Shown here: positions 33,598 through 42,441 of the stretch, one piece after another
Layout of the letters: every line of letters begins with the position of its first letter
How positions within the stretch are numbered: the stretch's first letter is position 1
Assembly: GCA_016790075.1 (NCBI GenBank)
Contig: JAEUPP010000006.1
Span: forward strand, 1-64,000
DNA length: 64,000 bases
Direction of reading: 5' to 3'
DNA from: Rhodanobacteraceae bacterium
GTDB taxonomy: Bacteria > Pseudomonadota > Gammaproteobacteria > Xanthomonadales > Rhodanobacteraceae
Notes under the pieces: model-generated
The model's database searches: none
The model's input: only the letters and a program-made list of their open reading frames with translations
What the model was told of the DNA's origin: nothing
Made by a program: the position numbers and the translations under genes

Positions 33598-34394
33598 GCG
33601 TCTCGCCGGGCCAGCCGCTGGCTGCGCTGGGGCGGGCGGCCGTGCAATCGGTTGCCGGCTTCGGTTACTGCGGCATGCTGCTTGCCGAAAGCCTCTGGTA
33701 CACCGCCTGGGGCTGGCGCCGCGGGCAGCCGGTGCGCATTGCTGCCGTCGTGGCGGAAATGCGCCGCATCGGCGCTGATGCCTTGCCTATCGTCTGCCTG
33801 TTGTCGCTCACCATCGGAATCATGCTCGGCATCCAGTTCATTGCTGCGCTGAAGGAGTTCGGCGCGCAGTCGCAGGTCATCGTCGCCGTCGCGAAATCCG
33901 TTACGCGCGAGTTTGGCGCGCTGATTACGGCCATCCTGGTCGCAGGCCGCTCGGGTTCGGCGCTGGCGGCACGTATCGGTTCCATGACGGTATCGCAGGA
34001 GGTCGACGCGTTAGCCGTCATCGGTATAGAGCCAGTGCGCTATCTCGTCGCGCCCGCGCTGATCGCGATGCTGGTCATGTTGCCGGTGCTGACGGTATTC
34101 GCCGATGCTGTCGCCATACTCGGTGCGGCGCTGTATAGCGCGCCGGCGCTCAATGTAACGACACAAGCCTACCTGCTGCAGACCTTGACGCTGCTGTCGC
34201 CGGGCGACCTCTGGCAGGGCATAGGCAAGAGCTTCGTGTTCGCTGTGCTCATTACCCTGATCGGCTGCAGCACAGGCTTCAGCGTGACCGGCGGCGCGGA
34301 AGGTGTGGGCCGCGCGACCACGCGCGCTGTCGTGCTGTCAATCTGCTACATCATCGTCGCGGACATGATTTTCTCGTTCTTCCTCAACCGATGA
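33594..34394 (+). CDS. mlaE: MlaE-like ABC transporter permease
   Basis: 266 residues from a TTG that overlaps the STAS stop; GGAGG lies four nt upstream. It is the MlaE family (YrbE): an amphipathic N-terminal helix, then five to six membrane helices. The conserved core is RSGSALAARIGSMTVSQEVDALAVIGIEPVRYLVAPALIA, and the C-terminal CSTGFSVTGGAEGVGRATTRAVV is also characteristic. It forms the inner-membrane channel for lipid passage between MCE protein and bilayer. It is coupled at both ends (TTGA, ATGA). Confidence 0.92.
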   Translation: MSVSPGQPLAALGRAAVQSVAGFGYCGMLLAESLWYTAWGWRRGQPVRIAAVVAEMRRIGADALPIVCLLSLTIGIMLGIQFIAALKEFGAQSQVIVAVAKSVTREFGALITAILVAGRSGSALAARIGSMTVSQEVDALAVIGIEPVRYLVAPALIAMLVMLPVLTVFADAVAILGAALYSAPALNVTTQAYLLQTLTLLSPGDLWQGIGKSFVFAVLITLIGCSTGFSVTGGAEGVGRATTRAVVLSICYIIVADMIFSFFLNR

Positions 34395-35194
34395 ATGATG
34401 CCCCGCCGCTGATCGAGGTAAATGGGCTTGAGGCCTGGTACGGCAAGCGCCGCATCCTGGAAAACGTCGATTTCCGCGTGGCTGCGGGCGAGATACGCGT
34501 CATCATGGGCGGCTCGGGTTCGGGCAAGAGTACCTTGTTGCGCCATCTGCTCGGTCTGCAGCGGCCAGTTCGCGGGGAGGTGCGCCTGTTTGGCGTCGAT
34601 ATCGCGCGCGCCGGGCCGCACGAGCTGCGGCAGATACGGCGACGGCTTGGGGTATCGTTCCAGGGCGGGGCGCTGCTTACTTCGCTCAGCGTCGGCGAAA
34701 ACGTCGCGCTCCCCTTGCGCGAGCATCATGCCGAACTTAGTGAAAACCAGATTCGCATCATGAGCCGCATGAAACTCGAGGTCGTCAATCTCGGTGGCTT
34801 TCATGATCTGATGCCGAGCCAATTGTCCGGCGGCATGGTCAAGCGCGCCGCGCTGGCGCGTGCCATCGTGATGGATCCGCAACTGCTGTTTTTCGATGAA
34901 CCCTCGGCTGGACTCGATCCGGTGGTCTCGGCTGAGCTTGACGAGCTCATACTGCGGCTGCGCGATGCCTTGCGTATGACCATCGTCGTCGTGACCCACG
35001 AACTTGAAAGCGCGTTCAAGATTGCCGATACGATTACCGTACTCGACCAGGGGCGGGTGCTGATGACAGACAGGGTTGATGCCGTGCGCGGTTCCGACAA
35101 TGAACGCATCCAGGATCTGCTGAACCGTCGCCCGCGTGAAGTGGTCGTCGACGCCGACGCCTATTTGCGCCGACTCACCGAGGAAGCGGTATGA
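34391..35194 (+). CDS. mlaF: MlaF-like ABC transporter ATPase
   Basis: 267 residues. Walker A GGSGSGKST is at 40-48. The Q-loop region is LGVSFQGGALLTSLSVGENVALPL, the signature LSGGMVKRAALARAI, Walker B LLFFDEPSAGLDP and the switch His VVVTHE. 'FQGGALLTSLSVGEN' and 'GGMVKRAALARA' are typical of the Mla/Ttg2A subfamily. It powers lipid transport by the permease encoded just upstream (ATGA overlap). The C-terminal 25 residues carry DLLNRRPREVVVD; in E. coli the MlaF C-terminal end contributes to MlaB contact and dimer stability. Confidence 0.94.
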   Translation: MNDAPPLIEVNGLEAWYGKRRILENVDFRVAAGEIRVIMGGSGSGKSTLLRHLLGLQRPVRGEVRLFGVDIARAGPHELRQIRRRLGVSFQGGALLTSLSVGENVALPLREHHAELSENQIRIMSRMKLEVVNLGGFHDLMPSQLSGGMVKRAALARAIVMDPQLLFFDEPSAGLDPVVSAELDELILRLRDALRMTIVVVTHELESAFKIADTITVLDQGRVLMTDRVDAVRGSDNERIQDLLNRRPREVVVDADAYLRRLTEEAV

Positions 35195-35216
35195 AACCGG
35201 ACTGGCGGAGCAGGCT

Positions 35217-36143
35217 GTGAAGCGCGATCACGTCAATTACACCGTGGTCGGCGCTGTCGTGCTCATCGCACTGCTGCTGCTGTTGGCGGCGCTGTTCCTG
35301 ATCACCGGCAAGCGCGGCGGCGAAGCGGACTATCACACCTACTACCGCAACGTGACCGGGCTGCGCGCTGGGGCGCCGGTGTTCTATCAGGGCTATCGCA
35401 TTGGCCAGGTTGACGACATCGTGCCGGAACGCGGTAGCGAGGGCACGCGCTATCGGGTTGCGCTCAGCCTGCGCGCGGACTGGCCGATACCGCAGGACTC
35501 GGTTGCCCGCTTGCAGGCTAGCGGACTGCTTGCTGACGTTTCTGTTGCCATCCGCGAAGGCAGTGCGAAACCCTCGTTGCCTGTCGGAGCAGAGATCAAG
35601 GGTGAGGAAAGCACCGATCTGTTCGGCGCGATGAACGAGCTTGCTGCCGAGGTCACGACACTGACGCGCAGCCAGATCACGCCGCTGATCCGCAATCTGT
35701 CCGAGCGGGTCGAATCGATCACCGGATCGCTGGACAAAGGCACTCCCGAAGTACTGAGTCAGGCGCGCGAGCTGCTGGCACGGCTGACCCAGGCATCGGA
35801 CGCGGTCAACGACTTGCTGAAGCCTGCCAACCGCGAGGCTGTCAGCGGCATTCTCGGCGATGTGCATGCACTGAGCAGGGATCTGGATAACAGCAAGGCA
35901 GCCCTCGACAGCGCGCTAAAGGACATAACGGTGCTGGTGCGCCAGAACAAGCCGGGCGTGGATGCCGCGGTCACCGATCTGCGGTCGGTGCTCGCCTCGT
36001 TGTCCAGCCGCATCGATACCATCGTGCACCATCTGGACAGTGCCAGCCGCAACGTGGATGAATTCAGTCGCGAGATTCGCAAGAATCCGAACCGTTTGCT
36101 GCTGTCGCCCAAGGCCGACGCGCCGGAGGAGTCTGAACGATGA
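35217..36143 (+). CDS. mlaD: MCE-domain (MlaD-like) substrate-binding protein
   Basis: 308 residues from a GTG with GGAG six nt upstream; the longer open frame overlaps mlaF and is not family-like. The N-terminal membrane anchor NYTVVGAVVLIALLLLLAALFLI is followed by one MCE domain (about 38-118: YHTYYRNVTGLRAGAPVFYQGYRIGQVDDIV, VARLQASGLLADVSVAI). A long helical tail (about 140-290, NLSERVESITGSLDKG) resembles longer LetB/PqiB-like or Ttg2C-type tails rather than the short E. coli MlaD (183 residues). It is periplasmic and presents lipid to the permease. The stop overlaps the lipoprotein start (ATGA). Confidence 0.92.
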   Translation: MKRDHVNYTVVGAVVLIALLLLLAALFLITGKRGGEADYHTYYRNVTGLRAGAPVFYQGYRIGQVDDIVPERGSEGTRYRVALSLRADWPIPQDSVARLQASGLLADVSVAIREGSAKPSLPVGAEIKGEESTDLFGAMNELAAEVTTLTRSQITPLIRNLSERVESITGSLDKGTPEVLSQARELLARLTQASDAVNDLLKPANREAVSGILGDVHALSRDLDNSKAALDSALKDITVLVRQNKPGVDAAVTDLRSVLASLSSRIDTIVHHLDSASRNVDEFSREIRKNPNRLLLSPKADAPEESER

Positions 36144-36742
36144 AAGGCGCTGCAACGGCCTTCCTGTCCGCGCTGCTGCTTAACGGTTGCGTGTCGGTTT
36201 CCGTGCCGGAAGTGACCTGGTATCGCCTGCCGGATCCCGTGCTGCCAGCGTTGGCGCCGGTGCGTTTCACCAGGCCGGTCGATGTCGCGGTTTTCAGCGC
36301 CGATGGCATCTACTCCGAGCAGGCTTTGATCTATGCACTGGGCAAGGACGGGCAGGCGCTGCGCACCTACCACTATCGCCAGTGGAGCGATCCGCCGACG
36401 CGCATGCTGCAGCGCCGGTTGATCCGCGTGCTGCGCGACGGGGAAGCCGCTCCGCAAGTCAGCGACCGTTTGCCGGCGAGCGCGAATGCCTTGCGCATCA
36501 GCGCGCTGATCCAGCGCTTCGAGCGCGTTGAAGACGCAGGGGTCTGGTATGTCGACGTTGCGCTGCAATTGCGCGTCGAGCATGCGGGCGTGCTACTTGC
36601 CGAGGAAACCTATTCCTCGCGCATTGCCGCCGCCGATGCGGAGATCCCCGCGACGATTGCCGCTTATGGCCAGGCGCTGGACCAGATCTATGCGGCATTC
36701 ATTGCCCGGCTCGCGGATCTGAGCAGCCAGGTGCGGGCATGA
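36140..36742 (+). CDS. ABC-type transport auxiliary lipoprotein (DUF330/PqiC-like)
   Basis: 200 residues. The lipoprotein signal ends in LLLNGC with Cys at about residue 17. It is followed by VTWYRLPDP and FTRPVDVAVFSADGIYSEQALIYALGKDGQALRTYHYRQWSDPPTRMLQRRLIRVL, the ABC_trans_aux pattern. The residue after Cys is Val, so outer-membrane sorting by Lol is likely. PqiC-type lipoproteins link an MCE assembly to the outer membrane. The presence of this protein in place of MlaC makes the system LAM/Pqi-like in wiring. Coupled on both sides (ATGA overlaps). Confidence 0.88.
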   Translation: MKGAATAFLSALLLNGCVSVSVPEVTWYRLPDPVLPALAPVRFTRPVDVAVFSADGIYSEQALIYALGKDGQALRTYHYRQWSDPPTRMLQRRLIRVLRDGEAAPQVSDRLPASANALRISALIQRFERVEDAGVWYVDVALQLRVEHAGVLLAEETYSSRIAAADAEIPATIAAYGQALDQIYAAFIARLADLSSQVRA

Positions 36743-37221
36743 CTGCCTACGGGTTTTCGGCCCAGCGTCTGCGCCAGCTCGACGCCATGGGCATCACCGC
36801 CTACCAGCTGCGTTCGCGGGTTGCGGCCACTCCGCTGCAGGCCACTGCGCCCGATGGGAGTGCGCTGGCCGAGGCGGTTCGCACGCGCATCGCGGTGATC
36901 TGCGCGCAGCCCGCAGGCCTCGCGGCCAAAGTGCTGGCTGCAGCGCTAGGTGTCCCGGAGCATGCGCTGCATTGGCAAATACCAGGTGATGGCCGTTTGC
37001 CTGAGCTCGATCAGAATGCCGCAGCGTTTCTCGTGCTGGGCCAGCCGCTGGCGCGGGTGCTCGGGGCTGAGCTGCCGACGGCGGTGCAGCAGGCGGCCAC
37101 TATCGTGGTTACGACGGCACCGGCCGAGTGGCGCGGCAATGCGCTCGCAAAACGCTTGCTGTGGCAGGCGCTGCGTCCGTTACGGCGATATCTGCGGGGA
37201 CAGTCGTGGTCGCAATGCTGA
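36739..37221 (+). CDS. Putative DNA polymerase III psi subunit (HolD-like)
   Basis: 160 residues, soluble. Similarity to E. coli HolD is weak but placed right: the N-terminal QLDAMGITAYQLRSR resembles QLQQLGITQWSLRRP, and near the C-terminus GNALAKRLLWQALRPLRRYL resembles NPTARAALWQQICTYEHDFF. In E. coli holD lies directly upstream of rimI, and here rimI overlaps this gene by seven nt. Psi binds chi and the clamp loader. The call depends mainly on synteny; a profile comparison would decide. The start overlaps the lipoprotein stop (ATGA). Confidence 0.55.
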   Translation: MTAYGFSAQRLRQLDAMGITAYQLRSRVAATPLQATAPDGSALAEAVRTRIAVICAQPAGLAAKVLAAALGVPEHALHWQIPGDGRLPELDQNAAAFLVLGQPLARVLGAELPTAVQQAATIVVTTAPAEWRGNALAKRLLWQALRPLRRYLRGQSWSQC

Positions 37222-37688
37222 AAACCGGCTTGCCGGAAATGCGGCCCCTGCGGCCCGAGGAAGTGTCGGAAGTTGCGGCGCTGGAGGCTCGCGCCTACGA
37301 ATTTCCGTGGAGCGAGGGCATCTTTCGCGACTGCCTGCGCGCCGGCTACAGCTGCTGGGTGCTTGCGCGCGACGAAGCAATCATCGGCTACGGCGTACTG
37401 TCCGTGGCGGCCGGCGAAGCCCACGTGCTCAACATTTGTGTCTCACCCGACGCACAGGGCGAAGGCCACGGGCGGCGGCTGATGCGCCGTCTGATTGATC
37501 TCGCCCGTTGGCATAGCGCGGAGCGCGTATTCCTCGAAGTGCGCCCCAGCAACCCGCGTGCCATACAGCTTTACCACACGCTGGGTTTCAATGAGATCGG
37601 CCGGCGGCCAAACTACTACCCGGCGGCACGTGGCCGTGAGGACGCCATCGTCATGGCGCTGGAGCTGTTGCCGCCGGAGTTTGGTTGA
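37215..37688 (+). CDS. rimI: Ribosomal protein S18 alanine N-acetyltransferase RimI
   Basis: 157 residues from the ATG inside the end of the HolD-like gene; an in-frame GTG at 37206 with GGGG upstream is an alternative. The GNAT fold is complete: MRPLRPEEVSEVAALEARAYEFPWSEGIFRDCL, then VLNICVSPDAQGEGHGRRLMRRLI (acetyl-CoA pyrophosphate loop, Q-x-x-G-x-G/R type) and VRPSNPRAIQLYHTLGFNEIGRRPNYY, which is very characteristic of RimI. It acetylates the N-terminal Ala of S18. It is the last gene of the coupled chain. Confidence 0.95.
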   Translation: MLKTGLPEMRPLRPEEVSEVAALEARAYEFPWSEGIFRDCLRAGYSCWVLARDEAIIGYGVLSVAAGEAHVLNICVSPDAQGEGHGRRLMRRLIDLARWHSAERVFLEVRPSNPRAIQLYHTLGFNEIGRRPNYYPAARGREDAIVMALELLPPEFG

Positions 37689-37830
37689 GTTTGCCTGACG
37701 TGTACCAAACCTCGGGGCGCCGGCAATCCCGGCACCTGCTGGAGAGATCCGCTGCTGCAATTCGCTTGTCGCCGCTCTGATAGGCATCCAGCCACACGGA
37801 TATTCTGCGGGGTACTTGCCGGGGGCCTGA

Positions 37831-38130
37831 CTAACGCGTCGGGGAGACCGGATCCTGCACGACAACGAACTCACCTTCGATAACCCCGGCAGGTGCCGGA
37901 CGCGTAGCCTGCTGAGCCGTTGGCCGGTAAGTGGTGTTAGACGAAGTCGGTGGCGAGCCCTTGCTGAGCTGGCGTGTGCCCCAGATGGCGGCGCCAATCA
38001 CCGCCACGCCGAGCAGGATAAATAACCCGAACACGAGGGCGAGGCCGGCCACGGCAACACCGACTAGCACCGACAGGGCGCGCAGCAGCGGATGGCGAAT
38101 GCGTGGCAGGCGGAACAGTACGGCGCCCAT
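37831..38130 (-). CDS. Small membrane protein of unknown function
   Basis: 99 residues from the ATG with GAGG five nt upstream; an in-frame ATG at 38157 lacks such a site. A basic N-terminus (LFRLPRIRHPLLRAL) is followed by one long or two short helices (SVLVGVAVAGLALVFGLFILLGVAVIGAAIW, about 22-52). A Ser/Thr/Pro-rich tail follows, ending EGEFVVVQDPVSPTR. I do not recognise the family. It is divergent from the Rieske gene. Confidence 0.6.
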   Translation of the reverse strand: MGAVLFRLPRIRHPLLRALSVLVGVAVAGLALVFGLFILLGVAVIGAAIWGTRQLSKGSPPTSSNTTYRPTAQQATRPAPAGVIEGEFVVVQDPVSPTR

Positions 38131-38195
38131 GGGAACCTCGACTCCATATGGCATCATGCGAATGCCCAGTGTGGGGCCTTACGGTAGCAACTCAA

Positions 38196-38540
38196 GTGCA
38201 TGAAGTCAGTGCCGATGCGGGCAGACCGCTGTGTCGTCTCGACGCAATCCCTGATGGCGGTGCGGTTGCTGTGGACATCGACAGCAGCACCGGTGGATTC
38301 AGCCTGATTCTGCTACGCCGCGGCGACCAGGTATTTGCCTATCACAATGAATGCCCGCATGCGGGTCGGCGTCTCGATTGGGCGCCGGGCAAATTTCTGA
38401 TCAAGGATGGTGCCGTTATCTGTGCCGCACATGGCGCAACATTCGATATCCCCACTGGCTCCGTTATTGCCGGCCCTTGCCGCAACGGTCTGGCACCGGT
38501 GAAGTTGCAGGTCAGCGAAGGGATAGTGGCGTTGCCTTGA
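38196..38540 (+). CDS. Rieske [2Fe-2S] domain protein
   Basis: 114 residues from the GTG at VHEVSADAGRPLCRLDAIP. The frame is open upstream, with an ATG at 38148, but that start would leave only 17 bp to the divergent gene and adds an unusual Cys-rich leader. The Rieske ligands are in YHNECPHAGRRLDW (Cys-x-His) and VICAAHGATFDIPTG (Cys-x-x-His). It is a small soluble ferredoxin-type protein or a subunit donating electrons to an oxygenase; no oxygenase gene is nearby. Confidence 0.85.
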   Translation: MHEVSADAGRPLCRLDAIPDGGAVAVDIDSSTGGFSLILLRRGDQVFAYHNECPHAGRRLDWAPGKFLIKDGAVICAAHGATFDIPTGSVIAGPCRNGLAPVKLQVSEGIVALP

Positions 38541-38597
38541 GGGTTGCTGAAGGTCGGAGCGGCTCTTCTCCCGGCTCTCAGCCCAACTGATATGAGC

Positions 38598-38620
38598 GGG
38601 CATTTTGTAGATGCCCTCTT
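38598..38620 (+). terminator. Weak terminator-like hairpin after the Rieske gene
   Basis: A 6-bp stem (GGGCAT / ATGCCC) with a 7-nt loop is followed by TCTT. It lies between convergent genes. The stem is short, so confidence is low. Confidence 0.35.
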
Positions 38621-38627
38621 ACGATAG

Positions 38628-40475
38628 CTAACCCGCAAACATCCAGTTCACAGAAATCAGCAGCGTAACCAGCAGCAGTCCCGTCAGTGGCAGGCCGACG
38701 CGCCAGAAATCGCGGCGGCGGTAGCCGCCGGGGCCGCCGACGATGGTCAACACGGGGTTGGCGTTTGCAATGACAAAGGTGTTTGAGGTCGAAACGGCGA
38801 CGATCAGCGCATACACTGCCGGATTGCCGTTTGACGCGAGCGCAATGTTGATCGCCATGGGCACCATCATGACCGTTGCGCCAACATTGGAAATGACCTG
38901 GGCGAACAGCAGCGAAAGCAGGGCAATTACCGCTTGCAGCGCCCATTGCGGCCAGGCGCCGAGATAGATCAGCACTTCCTGGGCGACCCAGGCCGCGGCG
39001 CCCGTCGTATCCATGGCCCAGCCCAGCGGAATCAGGCAGGCCAGCGTGAATATCGTCTTCCAGTTGATCGAGGCATAGGCCTCGTCCATGGTCAGCACGC
39101 CGGCCAGCAGCATGCCGACGGCTCCGGTCAGCATGGCGACCGAGAGTTTCATGCTGGTGAACAAGCCCAGCGACATGGCCAGGCCGAAGAACGTCAGTGC
39201 ATGCCAGAGCTTGGCTGGGCGTGCTTCTTCTTTCGGAATGTCGGTCACGACGACGAAGTCGCGATCTTCGGCTGCATGGGCGAGATCGCGCCAGGAGCTA
39301 TGCATCACCAGTGTGTCGCCGGCGCGCAGGGCGACCTTGCGCACGTCTTCGCGGAACACCTGTTCGCCGCGATAGATGGCGAGCACGCTGATGCCGTGAT
39401 GCTTGCGCATCCTCAGATCACCGAGCACGCTTTTGATAAAGCGCGAATTCGGCGGGATCACCGCTTCGGAAATGCCGGCCCGGCCCGGGTTGAACATGTC
39501 GCCGAACTGGCGCAGACGCGTCTGCACGCGCAGTAGCTGGTTCTGGGCAAAATCATTGACGCTGTCGCGATGTCCGAGCACGCCGAGCACGGTGCCGACC
39601 CAGATCATTTGATCGGCCGGTGGTGCGAGGCGTGATTCGTTGCCGTTTTTCATCGCAAGGATCAGCGGTGCGCCACGCATCTGCTCAACCTCTCCCACGC
39701 TCATGCCGACCAGTGGGCTCTCGGCGGTCACGGTCAGTTCCATGACTTCGCCGTCGATGCCGTACGTCTCCGCGAAGTAGGTTTCGGTGCGGCCTGGAGT
39801 AACTTTCTGCTTGGTTTCCTCGTCGGGCAGCAGTTTGCGTGTGAACAGGACGAAGTAAACGAGGCCAACGGCGAGCAAGGGCAGGCCGATGGGCGCGATC
39901 GCGAACAGGCTGAACGGGGTAATCGTGTCCACCCCCAGGGGCAGGTTGCGGTTCGCACTGACGATAAGATCGTTGAGCAGAATCAGCGGCGAATTGGAGA
40001 TCATCGTGACATTGGTGCCGGCGAGGATCATGCAGCCCATGGGTAGCAGCAGGCGTTTCAACGGCACGCCGGTGCGCGCCGATACACGCGAGGCCACCGG
40101 CAGCAATAGCGCGGCAAGTGCCTGGCTCTGCATGATCGATGTCAGTGCGCCCGCCATCACGTTGATCGCCAGCGACAGGCGCGATTCCACCCCGTTGGAT
40201 ACGCGCAGGATCAGGCTTGCGGCTTTGGTGAGCACGCCAGTGCGATCAAGGCCGGCTCCCATGATCATCACGGCAATCAGTGAAATGACCGCGTTGCCGG
40301 CGAAACCGTCGAATAGCTGTTCCACCGGCAGCAGTCCGGTCACACCGATACAGACGATGACCAGCAGGGCAACGACGTCAGCGCGGATCCACTCCAGCAC
40401 CAGCATCAGCACGGTGAAGGCGACCAGCCCGAACACGAGCATCATGTCGGTGGTCAGGGTCAGTCCGTAGTCCAT
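38628..40475 (-). CDS. SLC13/DASS family permease with two TrkA-C domains
   Basis: 615 residues. The membrane part is in two halves (about 1-215 and about 430-615, with MLVLEWIRADVVALLVI, LLLPMGCMILAGTNVTMISNSPLILL, ISNVGATVMMVPMAI). Two TrkA-C (RCK_C) domains interrupt it at about 235-320 (ELTVTAESPLVGMSVGEVEQM) and about 325-410 (EAVIPPNSRFIKSVLGDLRMR). Such proteins carry dicarboxylates, sulfate or similar anions with Na+ or H+; TrkA-C domains may bind a ligand or nucleotide. It lies 24 nt after trmB on the same strand, so it may be in the thiS-thiG-trmB transcript. Confidence 0.88.
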   Translation of the reverse strand: MDYGLTLTTDMMLVFGLVAFTVLMLVLEWIRADVVALLVIVCIGVTGLLPVEQLFDGFAGNAVISLIAVMIMGAGLDRTGVLTKAASLILRVSNGVESRLSLAINVMAGALTSIMQSQALAALLLPVASRVSARTGVPLKRLLLPMGCMILAGTNVTMISNSPLILLNDLIVSANRNLPLGVDTITPFSLFAIAPIGLPLLAVGLVYFVLFTRKLLPDEETKQKVTPGRTETYFAETYGIDGEVMELTVTAESPLVGMSVGEVEQMRGAPLILAMKNGNESRLAPPADQMIWVGTVLGVLGHRDSVNDFAQNQLLRVQTRLRQFGDMFNPGRAGISEAVIPPNSRFIKSVLGDLRMRKHHGISVLAIYRGEQVFREDVRKVALRAGDTLVMHSSWRDLAHAAEDRDFVVVTDIPKEEARPAKLWHALTFFGLAMSLGLFTSMKLSVAMLTGAVGMLLAGVLTMDEAYASINWKTIFTLACLIPLGWAMDTTGAAAWVAQEVLIYLGAWPQWALQAVIALLSLLFAQVISNVGATVMMVPMAINIALASNGNPAVYALIVAVSTSNTFVIANANPVLTIVGGPGGYRRRDFWRVGLPLTGLLLVTLLISVNWMFAG

Positions 40476-40499
40476 GTCGCCGGTAGACGTCCCTTGCGT

Positions 40500-41210
40500 T
40501 CAGACGCGCTGGTAGACGAGATCCCAGACGCCGTGGCCGAGTCTGAGGCCGCGCTGCTCAAAATGTGTATGCGTACGCCAGGCGGGCCGTTCCGAATAAT
40601 TCCCCATACCGGCGACATTGCGCCAGGATGCGTCGGCGTCGGTCACGGCAAGCATCTGCTCGGCATAGTCCGCCCAGTCGGTTGCCATATGCAAGAGGCC
40701 GCCCGATCGCACCCGCGAGGCCAGCAACTGCAGTAGTGCGGCCTGCACGAGCCGGCGCTTGTTGTGCTTCTTCTTGTGCCAGGGATCAGGAAAGTAGATG
40801 CGCACCTGATCGAGGCACGCGGGTGTCAGTTCGTGCTGCAGCACCTCGACAGCATCGTGATGGTAAACGCGCACGTTGCCGGCTGCCGCGGCCGCGAGTG
40901 CATTTAGTACACGGCCCACCCCGGGACGATGAACCTCAATGCCGATGAAATTGCGTTGCGGCTCCTGCTGAGCACCCCAGATCAGTTGTTCCCCGTTGCC
41001 AAAACCGATTTCCAGCGCGACCGGCCTGTTGTTGCCGAACACCGCAGCGAGGTCTCGCGGCGCGCCGGTGTAGGCAAGGCCGAAGCTCGTCCAATGTGCG
41101 GAGAATGCGCGCTGCTGCGCCTCGGTGATTCGCCCCTGGCGCAGTACAAAGCTTCGTATGCGGCGCGGCGGCGCGGTTGTGCCGTCCTGTACGTCTTCGA
41201 TGTCGTGCAT
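40500..41210 (-). CDS. trmB: tRNA (guanine46-N7)-methyltransferase TrmB
   Basis: 236 residues, the normal length. The family motifs are present: [17 protein letters not shown], the SAM loop [31 protein letters not shown], and the catalytic [21 protein letters not shown]. It uses S-adenosylmethionine to methylate G46 in the variable loop of tRNAs. The start overlaps the stop of thiG by one base (TAATG). Confidence 0.96.
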   Translation of the reverse strand: MHDIEDVQDGTTAPPRRIRSFVLRQGRITEAQQRAFSAHWTSFGLAYTGAPRDLAAVFGNNRPVALEIGFGNGEQLIWGAQQEPQRNFIGIEVHRPGVGRVLNALAAAAAGNVRVYHHDAVEVLQHELTPACLDQVRIYFPDPWHKKKHNKRRLVQAALLQLLASRVRSGGLLHMATDWADYAEQMLAVTDADASWRNVAGMGNYSERPAWRTHTHFEQRGLRLGHGVWDLVYQRV

Positions 41211-42001
41211 TAGCCCAGGGTTCCGTCGATCGGGCTCGACGCCGAGGCGAAACGCTTGCGCGGAATGCGGCCAGCCAGAAATGCCTCGCGACCGGCCTCG
41301 ATCGCCTTGCGCATGGCGCTGGCCATCAGCACCGGGTGCCTGGCGCCGGCGATGGCTGTATTCATGAGTACGCCATCGCAGCCCAGCTCCATGGCAACGG
41401 CGGCGTCCGATGCTGTGCCGACGCCGGCGTCGACGAGGATGGGGACTTTTGCATTTTCCACAATTTCGATCAGATTCCAGCGATTCTGGATGCCAAGCCC
41501 CGAGCCTATCGGCGCAGCCAGCGGCATGACCGCTACGCAGCCAATTTGCTCGAGGCGCTTGGCCAGGATGGGATCGTCGGTGGTGTAGACCATGACGTCA
41601 AAACCCTCGCCAACCAGGGTTTCGGCGGCCTTCAGCGTTTGCACCACGTCGGGAAACAAGGTGCGTTGATCGCCGAGCACTTCGAGCTTGACCAGCTTAT
41701 GCCCGTCCAGTAACTCGCGGGCGAGGCGGCAGGTGCGCACGGCGTCCTCGGCGGTATAACAGCCAGCCGTGTTCGGCAGGATGGTGTAACGCGACGGCGG
41801 CAGCACGTCGAGCAGGTTGGGCTGACCTGGATCCTGACCGATGTTGCTACGACGGATAGCGACGGTAACGATCTCCGCGCCAGCGGCTTCGGTAGCGAGC
41901 CGTGTCTCTTCCAGATCCTTGAATTTGCCCGTGCCGGTCAACAGGCGCGAACGGTAGGACTTGCCGGCAATGACAAGGGAGTCCGAAGGTGTTGCAGTCA
42001 T
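41210..42001 (-). CDS. thiG: Thiazole synthase ThiG
   Basis: 263 residues. It has the TIM-barrel hallmarks [52 protein letters not shown] and the Schiff-base lysine in [56 protein letters not shown] and the [16 protein letters not shown]-terminus complete the family pattern. It builds the thiazole phosphate of thiamine from deoxyxylulose phosphate, dehydroglycine and the ThiS thiocarboxylate. It is unusually far (199 nt) from thiS; the interval holds no gene I can support. Confidence 0.97.
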   Translation of the reverse strand: MTATPSDSLVIAGKSYRSRLLTGTGKFKDLEETRLATEAAGAEIVTVAIRRSNIGQDPGQPNLLDVLPPSRYTILPNTAGCYTAEDAVRTCRLARELLDGHKLVKLEVLGDQRTLFPDVVQTLKAAETLVGEGFDVMVYTTDDPILAKRLEQIGCVAVMPLAAPIGSGLGIQNRWNLIEIVENAKVPILVDAGVGTASDAAVAMELGCDGVLMNTAIAGARHPVLMASAMRKAIEAGREAFLAGRIPRKRFASASSPIDGTLG

Positions 42002-42198
42002 GGGAGCACAGCGCAGCTAGGAAGTGCGGGATAGTAGCAAGCGCTCCCCCTCAAGAGGGAAATGAAGGCAGTGCCGCAGCTCCCGCACCGTTTTCCCCGA
42101 TTGGCTGGGCCGGACCTGTCCGTTGCCAAGTCTGAGCTCGCCGTGCCGCGCACCGATTCGGCATATAGAAGACCTGTCAGCGGTCGCCTGCTGGCTTG

Positions 42199-42399
42199 CT
42201 ATCCACCGCCGATGGCGTGAACGATCTCGACCTGGTCGCCTGCCTTCAGCGCGGTAGTGTCATGGGCGCTGCGCGGGATTATGTCGCGGTTGACTTCCAC
42301 AGCGATCCGACGTTGCGCATAGCCATTGTCCGCAAGCAGGCGGGCCAGCGTCGTACCGTCCGGGCATTCGTGGGCAGATCCGTTAAGCAAGATATTCAT
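42199..42399 (-). CDS. thiS: Sulfur carrier protein ThiS
   Basis: 66 residues from the ATG at MNILLNGSAHEC. The open frame continues upstream through a terminator hairpin, so the shorter start is certain. It has the ubiquitin-like ThiS fold with RIAVEVNRDIIPRSAHDTTAL and the C-terminal DQVEIVHAIGGG. The last Gly is thiocarboxylated by ThiF and supplies sulfur to ThiG. No TPP riboswitch (THI element) is seen in the 90 nt upstream. Confidence 0.93.
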   Translation of the reverse strand: MNILLNGSAHECPDGTTLARLLADNGYAQRRIAVEVNRDIIPRSAHDTTALKAGDQVEIVHAIGGG

Positions 42400-42441
42400 C
42401 ACGCGATTATTGCTGATCGGCCCCGCGTACGGGGAAGACAC

